From Nipponacmea schrenckii (lineage: Eukaryota > Mollusca > Gastropoda > Lottiidae): a stretch of DNA of 64,000 nt. The notes under the pieces were generated by a model. The model made no database searches. It was not told the origin of the DNA and was given only the letters and a program-made list of their open reading frames with translations. How positions within the stretch are numbered: the first letter of the stretch is position 1; every line of letters begins with the position of its first letter. Positions 37,119 to 47,457 of the stretch are shown piece after piece. The stretch is from the NCBI GenBank assembly GCA_030562195.1, contig CM060202.1, positions 29,126,317 to 29,190,316 of the forward strand, written 5' to 3'. Made by a program: the position numbers and the translations under genes.

Positions 37119-37232
37119 GGGCTGTTTTCGATTTAGAGTCTGTTCGTGACTTGGTACGAGGTTGTGAGCGATTTCCACACCTCGCTTTTAAAACATCAAA
37201 GTAAGTAATTGTCGGAATATTATTCAGTTCGT
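37119..37232 (-). CDS. Second recognised coding exon of the RIIa gene
   Basis: On the minus strand the acceptor 'tcattttgcag' leads to 114 bp ending at GCCC|GTAAGTAT, a near-ideal donor. The exon upstream ends with one codon base (G); G+AC = Asp, and the frame then runs DELNNIPTITYFDVLKARCG and continues through a basic Ser/Arg/Lys-rich stretch (SQPRTKSRTDSKSKTA) without a stop. It again carries one base over, so the exon is phase 1-1. The intron to the RIIa exon is 37233-37560 (328 bp, GT-AG). In RIIa-domain proteins of the SPA17/ROPN1/CABYR type the segment after the docking domain is poorly conserved, so lack of similarity here is expected. Confidence 0.75.
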
Positions 37233-37560
37233 CTGCAAAATGAGAAAAATTAATGTAATTTTAAAGTTAAGCGAGATATTGGGCTACATAGATGGGGAAA
37301 GCGCATGAATTTATTCTTCGGTTGTTACAACATTTCTATCTTTTTTATGCGACTCCCTGCGCAGTCAATAATAGTCGGGTACCGGTAATACTTTTTCTAG
37401 AATACCCTTTCGCCATTCTTGCTATATTCAGATTCTTAGTCTACAACATCGCTAATCATGTTTCGTGGAATTTTCACTAAGACTATATTGCAAAATTCAG
37501 GGGACGGAAATCCAATAAAAACTCGTTTATCAGACAACAACTAAATTTCCTGCTACTCAC

Positions 37561-40500
37561 CGTTTCTTTCTTTAAGGACTGCCTCAAAAAATGATGCGGC
37601 GAAAAGGTTAATATTAAGTGGACTGGCTCTGATACAGACTCGACAGAATTTCTCCATATAGTACTGAAAGCCACGGGGTAGTTTCTGTGTCCAATAAGAC
37701 TTGTCTAAAGTTGTTGCCGTTTTACCGGTACCGTAACTTGTTGCTATTGCCGTTTTACCGGTACGAGAAGTTGATGCCGGTTTACCGGTACTGGAAGTTG
37801 TCGCAGATTTACCGGTACGAGAAGTTGATGCCGGTTTACCGGTACTGGAAGATGTTTCTGTTGTTGGTTTACCGGTATGAGAAGTTGATGCCGGTTTACC
37901 GGTACTGGAAAGTGTTGCCATTGTGTCGGTACTTGAAGCTGTTGCCATTTTACCAGTACTGAGAGGTGTTGCCATTTTACCGGAACTTGAAGTTGTTTTT
38001 ATTTTGTCGGTAATGGAAGATGTTGCTTTTGTCGCTTTACCGGTACAGGAAGTTGTTGCCATTTTGTCGGTACTTGAAGTTGTTGCCATTTTCCCGGTAC
38101 TTGGAGTTTTTGCCATTTTGTCGGTACTGGAAGTTGTTTTTATTTTGTCGGTACTGGAAAATGTTGCTTTTGTTGGTTTACCGGTACGGGAAGCTGTTGC
38201 CATTTTGTCGGTACTTGATGCTGTTGCCATTTTACCAGTACTGGAAGTTGCTGCCATTTTGTCAGTACTGGGAGGTGTTGCCATTTTCCCGGAACTTGAA
38301 GTTGTTTTTATTTTGCCGGTACTGGAAGATGTTGCTTTTGTCGGTTTACCGGTAAGGGAAGTTGTTGTCATTTTGCCGTTACTTGAAGCTGTTGCCATTT
38401 TACCAGTACTTGAAGTTGCTGCCATTTTGTCAGTACTGGGGGGTGTTGCTATTTTACCGGAACTTGAAGTTGTCTTTATTTTGTCGGTACTGGAAGATGT
38501 TGAATTTGTCGGTTTACCGGTGCATGAAGTGGTTGCCATTTTGTCGGTACTGGTAGTTGTTTCCATTTTCTCGGTACCGGGAGTTGTTGCCATTTTACCG
38601 GTACTGGAAGTTGTTGCCATTTTGTCGGTACTTGAAGTTGTTGCCATTTTACCGGTACTGGAATTTGTGGCCATTTTGTCGGTACTGGAAGTAGTTTCCA
38701 TTTTGTCGGTACTGGAAGTTGTTGCCATTTTGTCGGTACTGGATGTTGTTGCCATTTTGTCGGTACTTGAAGTTGTTGCCATTTTACCGGTACTTGAAGT
38801 TGTTGCCATTTTACCGGAACTTGAAGTTGTTGCCATTTTGTCGGTACTGGAAGATGTTGAATTTGCCATTTTACCGGTAGTGGAAGTTCTTGCCATTTTG
38901 TCGGTACTGGTAGTTGTTTCCATTTTGTCGGTACTGGGAGTTGTTGCCATTTTACCGGTACTGGAAGTTGGTGCCATTTTGTCGGTACTTGAAGTTGTTG
39001 CCATTTTACCGGTACTGGAATTTGTTGCCATTTTGTCGGTACTGGAAGTTGTTGCCATTTTGTCGGTACTGGAAGTTGTTGTTATTTTGTCGGTACTTGA
39101 AGTTGTTGCCATTTTACCGCTACAAGAAGTTGTTGCCATTTTGTCGGTACTGGAAGTTGTTGCCATTTTACCGGTACTGGAAGTTGTTGCCATTTTGTCG
39201 GTACTTGAAGTTTTTGCCATTTTACCGGTACTGGAATTTGTTGCCATTTTGTCGGTACTGGAAGTTGTTTCCATTTTGTCGGTACTGGAAGTTGTTGCCA
39301 TTTTGTCGGTACTGGATGTTGTTGCCATCTTTTCGGTACTTGAAGTTGTTGACATTTTACCGGTACTGCAAGTTGTTGCCATTTTGTCGGTACTTGACGT
39401 TGTTGCCATTTTACCGGTACTGGAAGTTGTTGCCATTTTGTCGGTACTTGAAGTTGTTTCCATTTCATCAATACTTGAAGTTGTTGCTATTTTGTCGGTA
39501 CTTGAAGTTGTTGACATTTTGTCGGTACTGGAAGTTGTTGCCATTTTGTCGGTAATTGAAGTCGTTGCCATTTTACCGGTACTGGAAGTTGTTGCCATTT
39601 TACCGGTACTGGAAGTTGTTGCCATTTTGTCGGTAATGGAAGTTGTTTTCATTTCATCAATACTGGAAGTTGTTGCTATTTTGTCGGTACTTGAAGTTGT
39701 TGCCATTTTGTCGGTACTGGAAGCTGTTGCCATTTTACCGGTACTTGAAGTTGTTGCCATTTTACCGCTACTGGAAGTTGTTGCCATTTTGTCGGTACTG
39801 GAAGTTGTTGCCATTTTGTCGGTACTGGAAGTTGTTGCCATTTTACCGGTACTGGGAGTTGTTGCTATTTTGTCGGTACTGGAATTTGTTGCCATTTTGT
39901 CGGTACTTGAAGTTGTTGCCATTTTACCGGTACTGGAAGTTGTTGCCATTTTATCAATACTGGATGTTGTTGCTATTTTGTCGGTACTGGGAGTTGTTGC
40001 TATTTTGTCGGTACTTGAAGTTGTTGCCATTTTACCGGTACTGGAAGTTGTTGCCATTTTGTCGGTACTGGAAGTTGTTGCCATTATACCGGTACTGGAA
40101 GTTGTTGCCATTTTGTCGGCACTGGAAGTTGTTGCCATTTTGTCGGTACTGGAAGTTGTTGCCATTTTACCGGTACTGGAAGTTTTTGCCATTTTGTCCG
40201 TACTGGAAGTTGTTGCCATTTTGTCCGTACTTGAAGTTGTTGCTATTTTACCGGTACTGGAAGTTGTTGCCATTTTGTCGGTACTGGAAGTTGTTGCCAT
40301 TTTGTCGCTACTTATAGTTGTTGCCATTTTACCGGTACTGGAAGTTGTTGCCATTTTGTCCGTACTGGAAGTTGTTGCCATTTTGTCGGTACTTGAAGTT
40401 GTTTCTATTTTACCGGTACTGGAAGTTGTTGCCATTTTGTCGGTACTGGAAGTTGTTGCCATTTTGTCGGTCCTGGAATTTGTTGCCATTTTACCGGTAT

Positions 40501-41361
40501 CGGTACTGGAAGTTGTTGCCATTTTGTCGGTACTGGACGTTGTTGCCATTTTGTCGGCACTTGAAGTTGTTATCATTTTACCGGTACTGAAAGTTGTTGC
40601 CATTTTGTCGGTATTAGAAGTTGTTGCCATTTTGTCGGTACTTGAAGTTGTTGCCATTTTACTGGTACTGGAAGTTGTTGCAATTTTGTCGGTACTGGAA
40701 GTTGTTTCCATTTTGTCGGTACTGGAAGTTGTTGCCATTTTGTCGGTACTGGATGTTGTTGCCATTTTGTCGGTACCGGTACTTGAAGTTGTTGGCATTT
40801 TACCGGTACTGGAAGTTGTTGCTATTTTGTCGGTACTGGAAGTTGTTTCCATTTTACCGGTACTGGAAGTTGTTGCCATTTTGTCAGTACTGGAAATTGT
40901 TGCCACTTTGTCGGTACCGTTACTCGAAGTTGTTGGCATTTTACCGGTACTGGAAGTTGTTGCCATTTTGTCGGTACTGGAAGTTGTTTCCATTTTATCA
41001 ATACTGGAAGTTGTTGTTATTTTGTTGGTACTGAAATTTGTTTCCATTATACCGGTACTGTAAGGTGTTTCGATTTTACCGTTACTTGAAGCTATTTCCA
41101 TTTTTTCTGTACTGTAGGAATTTGTTTCCATTATGTCGGTAGTGAAAGTTGTATCCATTTTGTCCGTACTGGGAGTTATTTCCATTTTGTCGATAACAGT
41201 ACTGGAAGTTGTTTCCATTATTTCTATACTAGGAGTTGTATCCATTTTGTCGGTACTGGAAGTTATCTCCATTTTATCGGTACTGGAAGTTATTTCCATT
41301 TTATCGGTACTGGAAATTGTTGCAATCTTGGTGCAACTCACCGTAGTTGTCTTGATATTTC
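37561..41361 (-). CDS. RIIa-domain protein exon with about 130 Ser/Thr nonapeptide repeats
   Basis: One open minus-strand frame covers 3.8 kb. It starts after a possible acceptor (aattggcag at 41362-41364). The first in-frame ATG is at 41297-41299, and an upstream in-frame TAA precludes a more 5' start without splicing. About 130 nine-residue units of consensus MATTSSTDK / MATTSSTGK follow. The C-terminal end of the exon (37561-37684) is different: KLPRGFQYYMEKF, then SPLNINLFAASFFEAVLKER. This fits the RIIa (R2D2) docking/dimerisation fold: P-x-G-F, then an R about eight residues on, then P, and F-A-A-x-F-F-E-x-x-L-x-x-R. Such domains form helical dimers that bind amphipathic helices of AKAP-like partners, typically in sperm tails and cilia. 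The exon ends AACG|GTGAGT, a perfect donor. Every irregular unit differs by 3 or 6 bases, so the frame is maintained. An unusual point is that RIIa is normally N-terminal, whereas here the array precedes it. Confidence 0.72.
37690..41330 (-). repeat. Coding minisatellite, 27-bp unit, about 130 copies
   Basis: On the plus strand the unit is 'ttgtcggtactggaagttgt' + 'tgccatt' or the version with 'ttaccggtac'. The two versions encode STDKM and STGKM and alternate irregularly. Units near the RIIa end are more diverged (TGKPASTSR type). Length exceptions are all multiples of three, for example the 6-bp insertions near 40498 and 40775 and the 9-bp variant near 38850. The opposite strand is also open for over 1,000 codons, a necessary result of a 27-bp unit with no stop, not a second gene. 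Confidence 0.93.
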
Positions 41362-42968
41362 CTGCCAATTAGTTTATCGGTTCGTGTCAATAAACTACAA
41401 ATAGATAAGTTTTAGCTAAAGCGTGAAATTACTATAAAATAAAATGGCATGATATAGACCTAGGCTAGATCTATAGAGTCTATAACTTCTGAACTTCCAA
41501 AGTCGACTATACGGTAGGCCTACATCTAGACTATGTTAATTTTGGGTTAAACTAGATTATTTAATAGAAATTCAAATTGCCGACCCATCGAGTTTTGAAT
41601 TTATTTTACTCTCGCCTACCGGTACTTATACCAGTAATTATGGTCTATAATACATAGTCTTATAAATAAGTCATCCCGTCCCCCAACACCCACCCATTTG
41701 GCATTTTAAATCTAGATCTAGATCTAGATCTAGATCTAGCTGCCTATCTAGGCCTTCGATAGCCTTTTTTCAACAAAAAAATTCTATTTTCATTGGACTC
41801 GTTGGTTTAAAGTTTCGTCAATCAATTATATTGTGCTCCATGTACCGTGGCAAAATGCGATTCTTCAAAAAAAAGAAAACAAAATTCAAATTTTGAATTC
41901 AACGTCTTCAAAACGACAGTTTCGCTTTTCAAAATACATTCAACGTTTTGTGCATTTTTTATGAATGAAAATTACAAAAACTCTATCTTAATTTTGTAAT
42001 TAGAGACTTCGACCTCGTCATTGGTCAGTTTTGATCGCATTTGATTGGTTTAAAGGTGAGAAAACCCCCAGAAACACACCTGAATGAACTTACCACAACA
42101 ACGATTATTTACACGTTTCCATGGGAGAGTTGTTGTTTACACGTGACGTATTTACGAATTATAGTTTCGGGTCAATTTAAAATTGTGAATATTCTTTCAG
42201 AAAATATTCTTTTGATGCTTGAAATTACTGAATAAGCATGGTTTCTATTTTAATATACTGACTTTGTAAACAAATTTTTTTTTAGATTTATCTCAAAAAC
42301 TAAATTAGGTTTATCATCCAATGACCGTGGCTTGAAATAATTTGCTCCGTGCCTAACAAGATGTCAGCGTCCATGGAAGATTGAACTTTGCCTCTCACCA
42401 GACAAACAATCAGCAAAACACAACACCTGTTGCTGATTACCCAAACATGGTGAAGCTTAAAGTGACATGGTGTTGAGGAAATTTGTATGCAGTTGAAATC
42501 GAAGCCATAATTTAGTGAGTTTATTTCCTTTATATTGTGCAAATGGGAACAGCGAAATTAGCGATATTTGGTATTGACTGTTGGTTGATTGTTTAATTTA
42601 TTAACTGTTGTTGTTACTTGTTGCAAACAAAACATTTCAGCATTGCTTATGTCAGGTTCTTACATGACATGAGATTGATACCGTTTTGTCAGTAAATGTT
42701 TATCAGCTGTAGTACAGGACTTAATTTTAAAAAATACCTAAATCCTCTGTTTTCCACTGATTAATGGCAATATCAGTGTACTGATATTGTGATAGACTAC
42801 TGACAGAAATTAAAGATTTGTCTATTTTACTGATGCACTTTTGTAGCTTCTACATCAGTATCAGTCCAAATAAACCCCAGTGCTAAGAGATAATCTTTTG
42901 TGGAAATCAATTTGTTTGAATCGTTAATTTTTCTTTCAGAGTTTAATATATTACCTGCTAGTAACACA
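41362..42968. promoter_or_regulatory. Divergent promoter region between the RIIa gene and TLCD5
   Basis: The minus-strand RIIa gene and plus-strand TLCD5 start away from each other across about 1.6 kb. Two inverted CCAAT boxes (ATTGG) lie 24 bp apart at 42020-42024 and 42044-42048, in one of the few non-AT-rich patches. AAAG|GTGAG at 42055/42056 could end a non-coding first exon of TLCD5, whose second exon begins after the acceptor TTTCTTTCAG at 42939. An (AGATCT)n microsatellite lies at 41711-41739. No TATA box is evident. The RIIa start exon may also lie here. Confidence 0.45.
41711..41739. repeat. (TCTAGA)n microsatellite
   Basis: Five tandem copies of the self-complementary hexamer AGATCT / TCTAGA, perfect, in the divergent intergenic region. 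Being palindromic it can fold on either strand. Confidence 0.9.
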
Positions 42969-43618
42969 ATGATGTTGGTTATAAATGATTTAGATATAAC
43001 ACTCCTACTGCAGTGTTTGATAGGATGGCTGTCACTGTACTGTTTATTATTTAAACTATTTCCAACTTCCCAGTATTCAGAATGGAACTGTCGTATAGTG
43101 ACTGTAATACATGCTGTAGGCATTAGTTTAATGGCTGGCTATTCAAGTTTTATTGAAGGACCCTGGCCACTCACAGATGCAGGTAAGTCATTAAGATAAT
43201 ATCTAAACAGTAAAATATCCAGCAATCTCCGTGCTGGTATGTGGAACAACTGATACTAGATATAAAGTCTTTTGCGAGTATGATTTTTATGACTTGTTCT
43301 CCATCGGTTTGTTTTGTTATTGTAATGTGATGTGATGTATGACAGTATGTAAAAAGTTTACACATTCAAGGGATTTAAAAAACCATTTAAGTTGATACTA
43401 GTTAAATAATAGTGTAGTATAGTTTCGTCACTTTCAAAAAAATGTCCGATTGGGGGAAAAATATCAATTGCCCTGACTATACTGTACTTTACTACAACAA
43501 ATCTGAAGCTTATAGTAAGTGGCAAGTATAGGAGAGTTGCACTATAATATATATATATGGTTCCTCAAAAACCTGACAGTGCAGAATTCGCCAAGCGTTG
43601 GATTGTTCACCCACCAAC

Positions 43619-43670
<52 letters not shown>

Positions 43671-45481
43671 TTACCTGTACCTGTATAGGAAAACTGATGT
43701 TGAAAACATTATTATTGAAAAACATTGTGGTATATCATACCTAAACACCCTATTATATTTTACATTCAATTTTGATTTTATTTCAGGTGGTCCAAATACA
43801 TCATTACAGATTACAACAGCCACTATTTGTTTAGCTTATTTTATTTTTGATTTTTCCTGGTGCCTTAAATATGGGACAGAAGGTAAGATTTGGTTTGTTA
43901 TTGGGTTAATCAGAGCTTAAATAATACACTTGAAATATTGTTGAATACAAAATGGTTGGTGGTTTTCATTAAATTGTAGCTCACTAGTAGTGTGAATATT
44001 TTTTTTTTAAATTTTCCTTATTTTAGAGTTAAATCAAGTAACTAAGATCTTTACACTCTTAATTATAACTCATTTATTAACTGTATATATTGCTTAGTCT
44101 TGTTATATTATTCATTTCTCTTGATAAAACTGCCTGTATGAGCCTGTGAAACGTTGAGTTAAAGAGGCCCAGGCTTGATTTTTATGGGTCGTTTTGGGCC
44201 TTTGTTACATTTAAACAGTCCTCAGAAATACTCAAGCTCTAAGAAAATCACAAAATACCTTGAAATATACCTCAAACAAAAAATTTCACTTTTCATTTTT
44301 TTTCCGTGCTGTACGCGGCTGGTCTCCAGTCAGTCTGAAAATTGTGTGTCCTGTTGACAAAGTCTACAATTGAAAAATGTGTTGTAGTCTATTTATATAG
44401 ATGACCGCTATTGCACGACGGGAAGGATAACTCTTTGATTATCAAGACGAACCGTTTTCCAATATGGCGGGACGTTCGTAATTTCTTAGGACATTATGAT
44501 TTTTCAAACACGGATAATTATGGATACACATGGATTTGAAGGCTCAAATTTCAAGGGTAAGCTCTGTAGACTATTTCTGATTAGCTAACCAAAAGATTTC
44601 ATGTGTTTGAGGCTGTCGGATGATTGTCCGAAGCAAATAAAGCCTGGGCTCCTTTAATAAATGTTAGAAATAGTATATCCATATATCTTGTGCTTCTTTA
44701 CCTACACCTATTTCTATATGTCTTATAAACAGTATATCTTATGCTTCTTTACCTACGCCTATTTCTATATGTCCTTTAAACAGTATATCTAGTGCTTCTT
44801 TACCTACGCCTATTTCTATATCTTACAAACAGTATATCTAGTGCTTCTTTACCTATGTCTATTTCTATATCTTATAAACAGTTTATCTTGTGCTTCTTTA
44901 CCTACAACTATTTTTATATATCTTATAAACAGTAACTAAGATTTGCCTATAATGATTTTATTATAATTTCAGGTTTTACCATGTTACTTCATCATGTTAT
45001 GAGTATAACAGGGTTAACAGTGTCACTATTAACAGGGCAGTACGGGACAGAACTAGTCGCTACTATTTGTGGAGGAGAATTGACTAATCCTTTACTACAG
45101 CTACGCTGGTTTTTACGTCAAACTGGATACAAAGACACAAAACTTGCTCTAATTGTGGATGCCATGTTTGTTTTTTCGTTTGGATTCATGCGTCTTGTAA
45201 TTGGGTCTATCTTACTGTATTGTTATTTTACGCAGCCAACTGATAATCTGGGGCGTTTTGGTGCCGTGTGTATCTATACTATGGGGGTGATATTTTGGAT
45301 CAACATTATCCAATATGCTATTCGGAAATTTTCAGCACGTACAAAAAGTGATACAACTAAGGCTAATGGATCTCACAAACTTTCAAATGGTTCAACATTG
45401 AAGCAGAAGCCCCATTTAAATGGTATTACTAGGACAGATTTACATTATAGAGCAAATGGAACAACTAATCATATACATTGA
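42969..45481 (+). CDS. TLCD5: TLC domain-containing protein 5 (TMEM136 family), complete, three coding exons
   Basis: Coding exons are 42969-43182, 43787-43882 and 44973-45481 (819 nt, 272 residues). All junctions are GT-AG (CAG|GTAAGT, GAAG|GTAAGA; acceptors TATTTCAG and ATAATTTCAG) and both introns are phase 1. The first exon begins at 42940 after an acceptor, so there is a non-coding exon upstream; ATG ATG at 42969 is the first in-frame start. The protein is multi-pass: a hydrophobic segment at residues 10-30, then EWNCRIVTVIHA, GPWPLTDAGGPNT, FDFSWCLKYGTEG, the TLC-motif LLHHVMSITG (His110-His111) and GGELTNPLLQLRWFLRQTG, then two further hydrophobic segments and a 45-residue polar tail. 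These blocks and their order are diagnostic of the TLCD5 group of TRAM/LAG1/CLN8 proteins, membrane proteins linked to lipid handling; the exact reaction is unknown. It is slightly longer than vertebrate forms owing to the tail. AATAAA signals lie at 46272 and 46481. Confidence 0.93.
44121..44162. repeat. Dispersed repeat, left half, interrupted by MITE
   Basis: 'cttgataaaactgcctgtat' and 'gagcctgtgaaacgttgag' are the reverse complement of the repeat unit at 57031-57290 with only a few differences. The match continues at 44654 after the MITE. Confidence 0.85.
44159..44657 (+). mobile_element. 491-bp MITE, copy B, in TLCD5 intron 2
   Basis: The element is 44163-44653, flanked by TTAA at 44159-44162 and 44654-44657. 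It is the inverted copy of 25923-26413: same length, same terminal repeats, nearly identical interior. The flanks on both sides join to a sequence that is uninterrupted at 57 kb, which gives an empty-site comparison and confirms the TTAA duplication. Confidence 0.92.
44670..44938. repeat. Intronic minisatellite, 49-51-bp unit, 5 copies
   Basis: 'tgcttctttacctac' occurs at 44691, 44742, 44793, 44842 and 44891 with 'tatttctatat' and 'cttataaacagtatatct' in between. The first unit continues directly from the dispersed repeat that carries the MITE, so the array grew from its end. It finishes close to the exon 3 acceptor. Confidence 0.88.
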
Positions 45482-45775
45482 AGCATTTTAAATCTGCTAA
45501 AAACAATCTGAATCTAGGCTTCAGGCCAATTCTGACTTGAAATTGGGATATTTTGGGCATTGAAGAAAAACCTAATATGATGAATGCTCAACCATAACAT
45601 ATTATTTCGGGTCCAAACAAGTCAAAATTGTAGCATTGGTGTCTAATTTTCTCTTAAGTTTCAGATACGAATATTAAAAGAGAAAACTTAATGAAGGAGT
45701 GGATTTTCAGTGTCAATTCATCTACATGTCAGCTTGTTAACAGTTATTTTGTCTGCAAGCTAACCTGTCTTCAAG

Positions 45776-46265
45776 ATTGAGTTGGCTCGAGAGTTAACCA
45801 GTCTACAATCTAGATTTAACCAGTCTACAATCTAGAGTTAACCAGTCTTCAATCTAGAGTTAACCAGTCTACAATTTAGAGTTAACTTGTCTACAATCTA
45901 GAGTTAACCCATCTTTAACATGGAAATGATTCGGGGACAATCTAGAGTTAACCCATCTACAACATTGAGTTGATATCTAGAGTTAACCGGTCTACAATCT
46001 AGAGTTAACCGGTCTACAATCTAGAGTTAACCAGTCTACAATCTAGAGTTAACCCATCTACAACATTGGGTTGATTCGTAGATATACCGGTCTACAATCT
46101 AGAGTTAACCGGTCTACAATCTAGAGTTAACCAGTTTACAATCTAGAGTTAACTGTTCTACAATCTAGAGTTAACCAGTCAACAATGTAGAGTTAACCGT
46201 TCTACAATCTAGAGTTAACCGCTCTACAACCTTGAGTTAACCGGTCTACAACACTGAGTTGACTC
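45776..46265. repeat. Minisatellite, 22-bp unit, about 20 copies, in or after the TLCD5 3' UTR
   Basis: The unit 'agtctacaatctagagttaa' + 'cc' contains two perfect 6-bp palindromes, TCTAGA-like (tctaga) and GTTAAC. It begins about 300 bp after the TLCD5 stop and before AATAAA at 46272-46277, so it may be transcribed as 3' UTR. Copies vary at the ccagt/ccggt/cccat step; a few units are extended by 'acattgagttgattc'. Confidence 0.9.
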
Positions 46266-46277
46266 ACCTAGAATAAA

Positions 46278-47305
46278 CAGGGATCATTTAAAGATCTTGT
46301 GATGAAAAACTGTTCATTTATCAGAGAATGAATTTAAATTCTAAATGAATGTCAGTCACTAACCTGGTCACTTTGATCAAGATCCAGTATCATTCTGACT
46401 ACCAGTATTAGTAATTCATAAAGTGTGGCCTAACATGACTGTCAACTTGCCCTTTTCATACAGAATTAACAATACATATGAATAAAGAATGGACAGCATG
46501 CATTTTGAAGGGCAACAAATTATTCAAAAACTTATGACATAAATGATTGTATTTTATTAACTCTGTTAAAAGGGTAAGGAGTTGACAATCCCATTTGTAG
46601 AGTAATATCAGTGTTCTGAATTAGTGAATCCAGCTTAGCTTGCAATATCTAGTAATTCTACAGTGTGTAACAATCATAGGTGTTGGTTCACATCAAGTGT
46701 TCTAGCATTTAATATGGTGAAATTTGTTCACAGATCAGAGTATATCATATTTATAATATTTCTATCATATTTTACTCTATTTTTTGTTGATTTTGAAATT
46801 ACTGCTGATATTTTTGAAGAGATGTGGAACATATTTTATAACCTGTATTTGTGTATCACTATCAGAGACTCCAAGTTTCTGTTTTAACCTCAGCAGTTCC
46901 TGTAATTCCAAGAGAAGTATATTATTAATGAAGGCATAGTCTGGATCTATGAAATTACAGGAACCTAAGGAACCACAGAAATAAGTTAGAATGAAGGATT
47001 TATTAGAATGATAAAGGTGTTTTTTTATATCGTTATTTTATGATATTTGTCCTAATTGCCTTCATTGCTAATGTGCATTATAAAAGTAACATTATATAAT
47101 AATAGAATTTGTTCCAGTGTGGGGAAGAAGCACTACTCATCATGTGTAAAGACAAATGACTCAGCAAATTCCTTAACAATTGTTCTATAGTGTAAAGCTT
47201 CAGTGTTCATTTGCTTCATATAATATCAGAAATTTGGATATATCCAAGAACATCTATTGGTTCTATTGATATTTTAAGTTCAAAACTAACTTTTGGATTT
47301 TTCAG
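46278..47305. other. No gene seen
   Basis: AT-rich sequence downstream of TLCD5. AATAAA at 46481-46486 is an alternative poly(A) signal. A 74-codon open frame at 46663-46887 is AT-rich with no recognisable content. Confidence 0.4.
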
Positions 47306-47405
47306 CCTGTTTTCCCCTGTTAGTGATGCATGTTCCAAGGAACAATAAACCAAGGCCCTATCTGCTACAGGGTGTGTACATTAAAGATCCCTCGACAGTT
47401 GGAAA
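47306..47405 (+). mobile_element. SINE fragment (middle part, plus strand)
   Basis: 'cccctgttagtgatgcatgt', 'gaacaataaaccaaggccct' and 'gctacagggtgtgtacatta' + 'aagatccctcgacagttgg' match the reverse complement of the family's middle section. Confidence 0.65.
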
Positions 47406-47457
47406 TCGAAAAAAGAGTAGGCTAGGTTAATCTGGAAATTTATTGCTTTCAGCAATT

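Larger units (their letters stand above)
43883..44972 (+). other. TLCD5 intron 2, with inserted MITE and derived tandem array
   Basis: The intron holds, in order: a piece of a dispersed repeat (44121-44162), the 491-bp MITE copy B, the continuation of that dispersed repeat (from 44654), and a 49-51-bp array ending 35 bp before the acceptor. Splice sites are intact, so the gene appears functional despite the insertion. Confidence 0.85.

Noticed and set aside
37923..41063. 1,046-codon plus-strand frame of VLEVVAILS-type repeats
   Set aside because: It is the antisense of the 27-bp coding array. A unit of 27 bp without stops is open in more than one frame; the frame has no start context and no domain at either end, and the minus strand has the splice sites and the RIIa domain.
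42900..42968. Extended TLCD5 N-terminus from a GTG at 42900
   Set aside because: The acceptor TTTCTTTCAG ends at 42939 inside this extension, so the upstream part is intron. ATG at 42969 is the first start in the exon.
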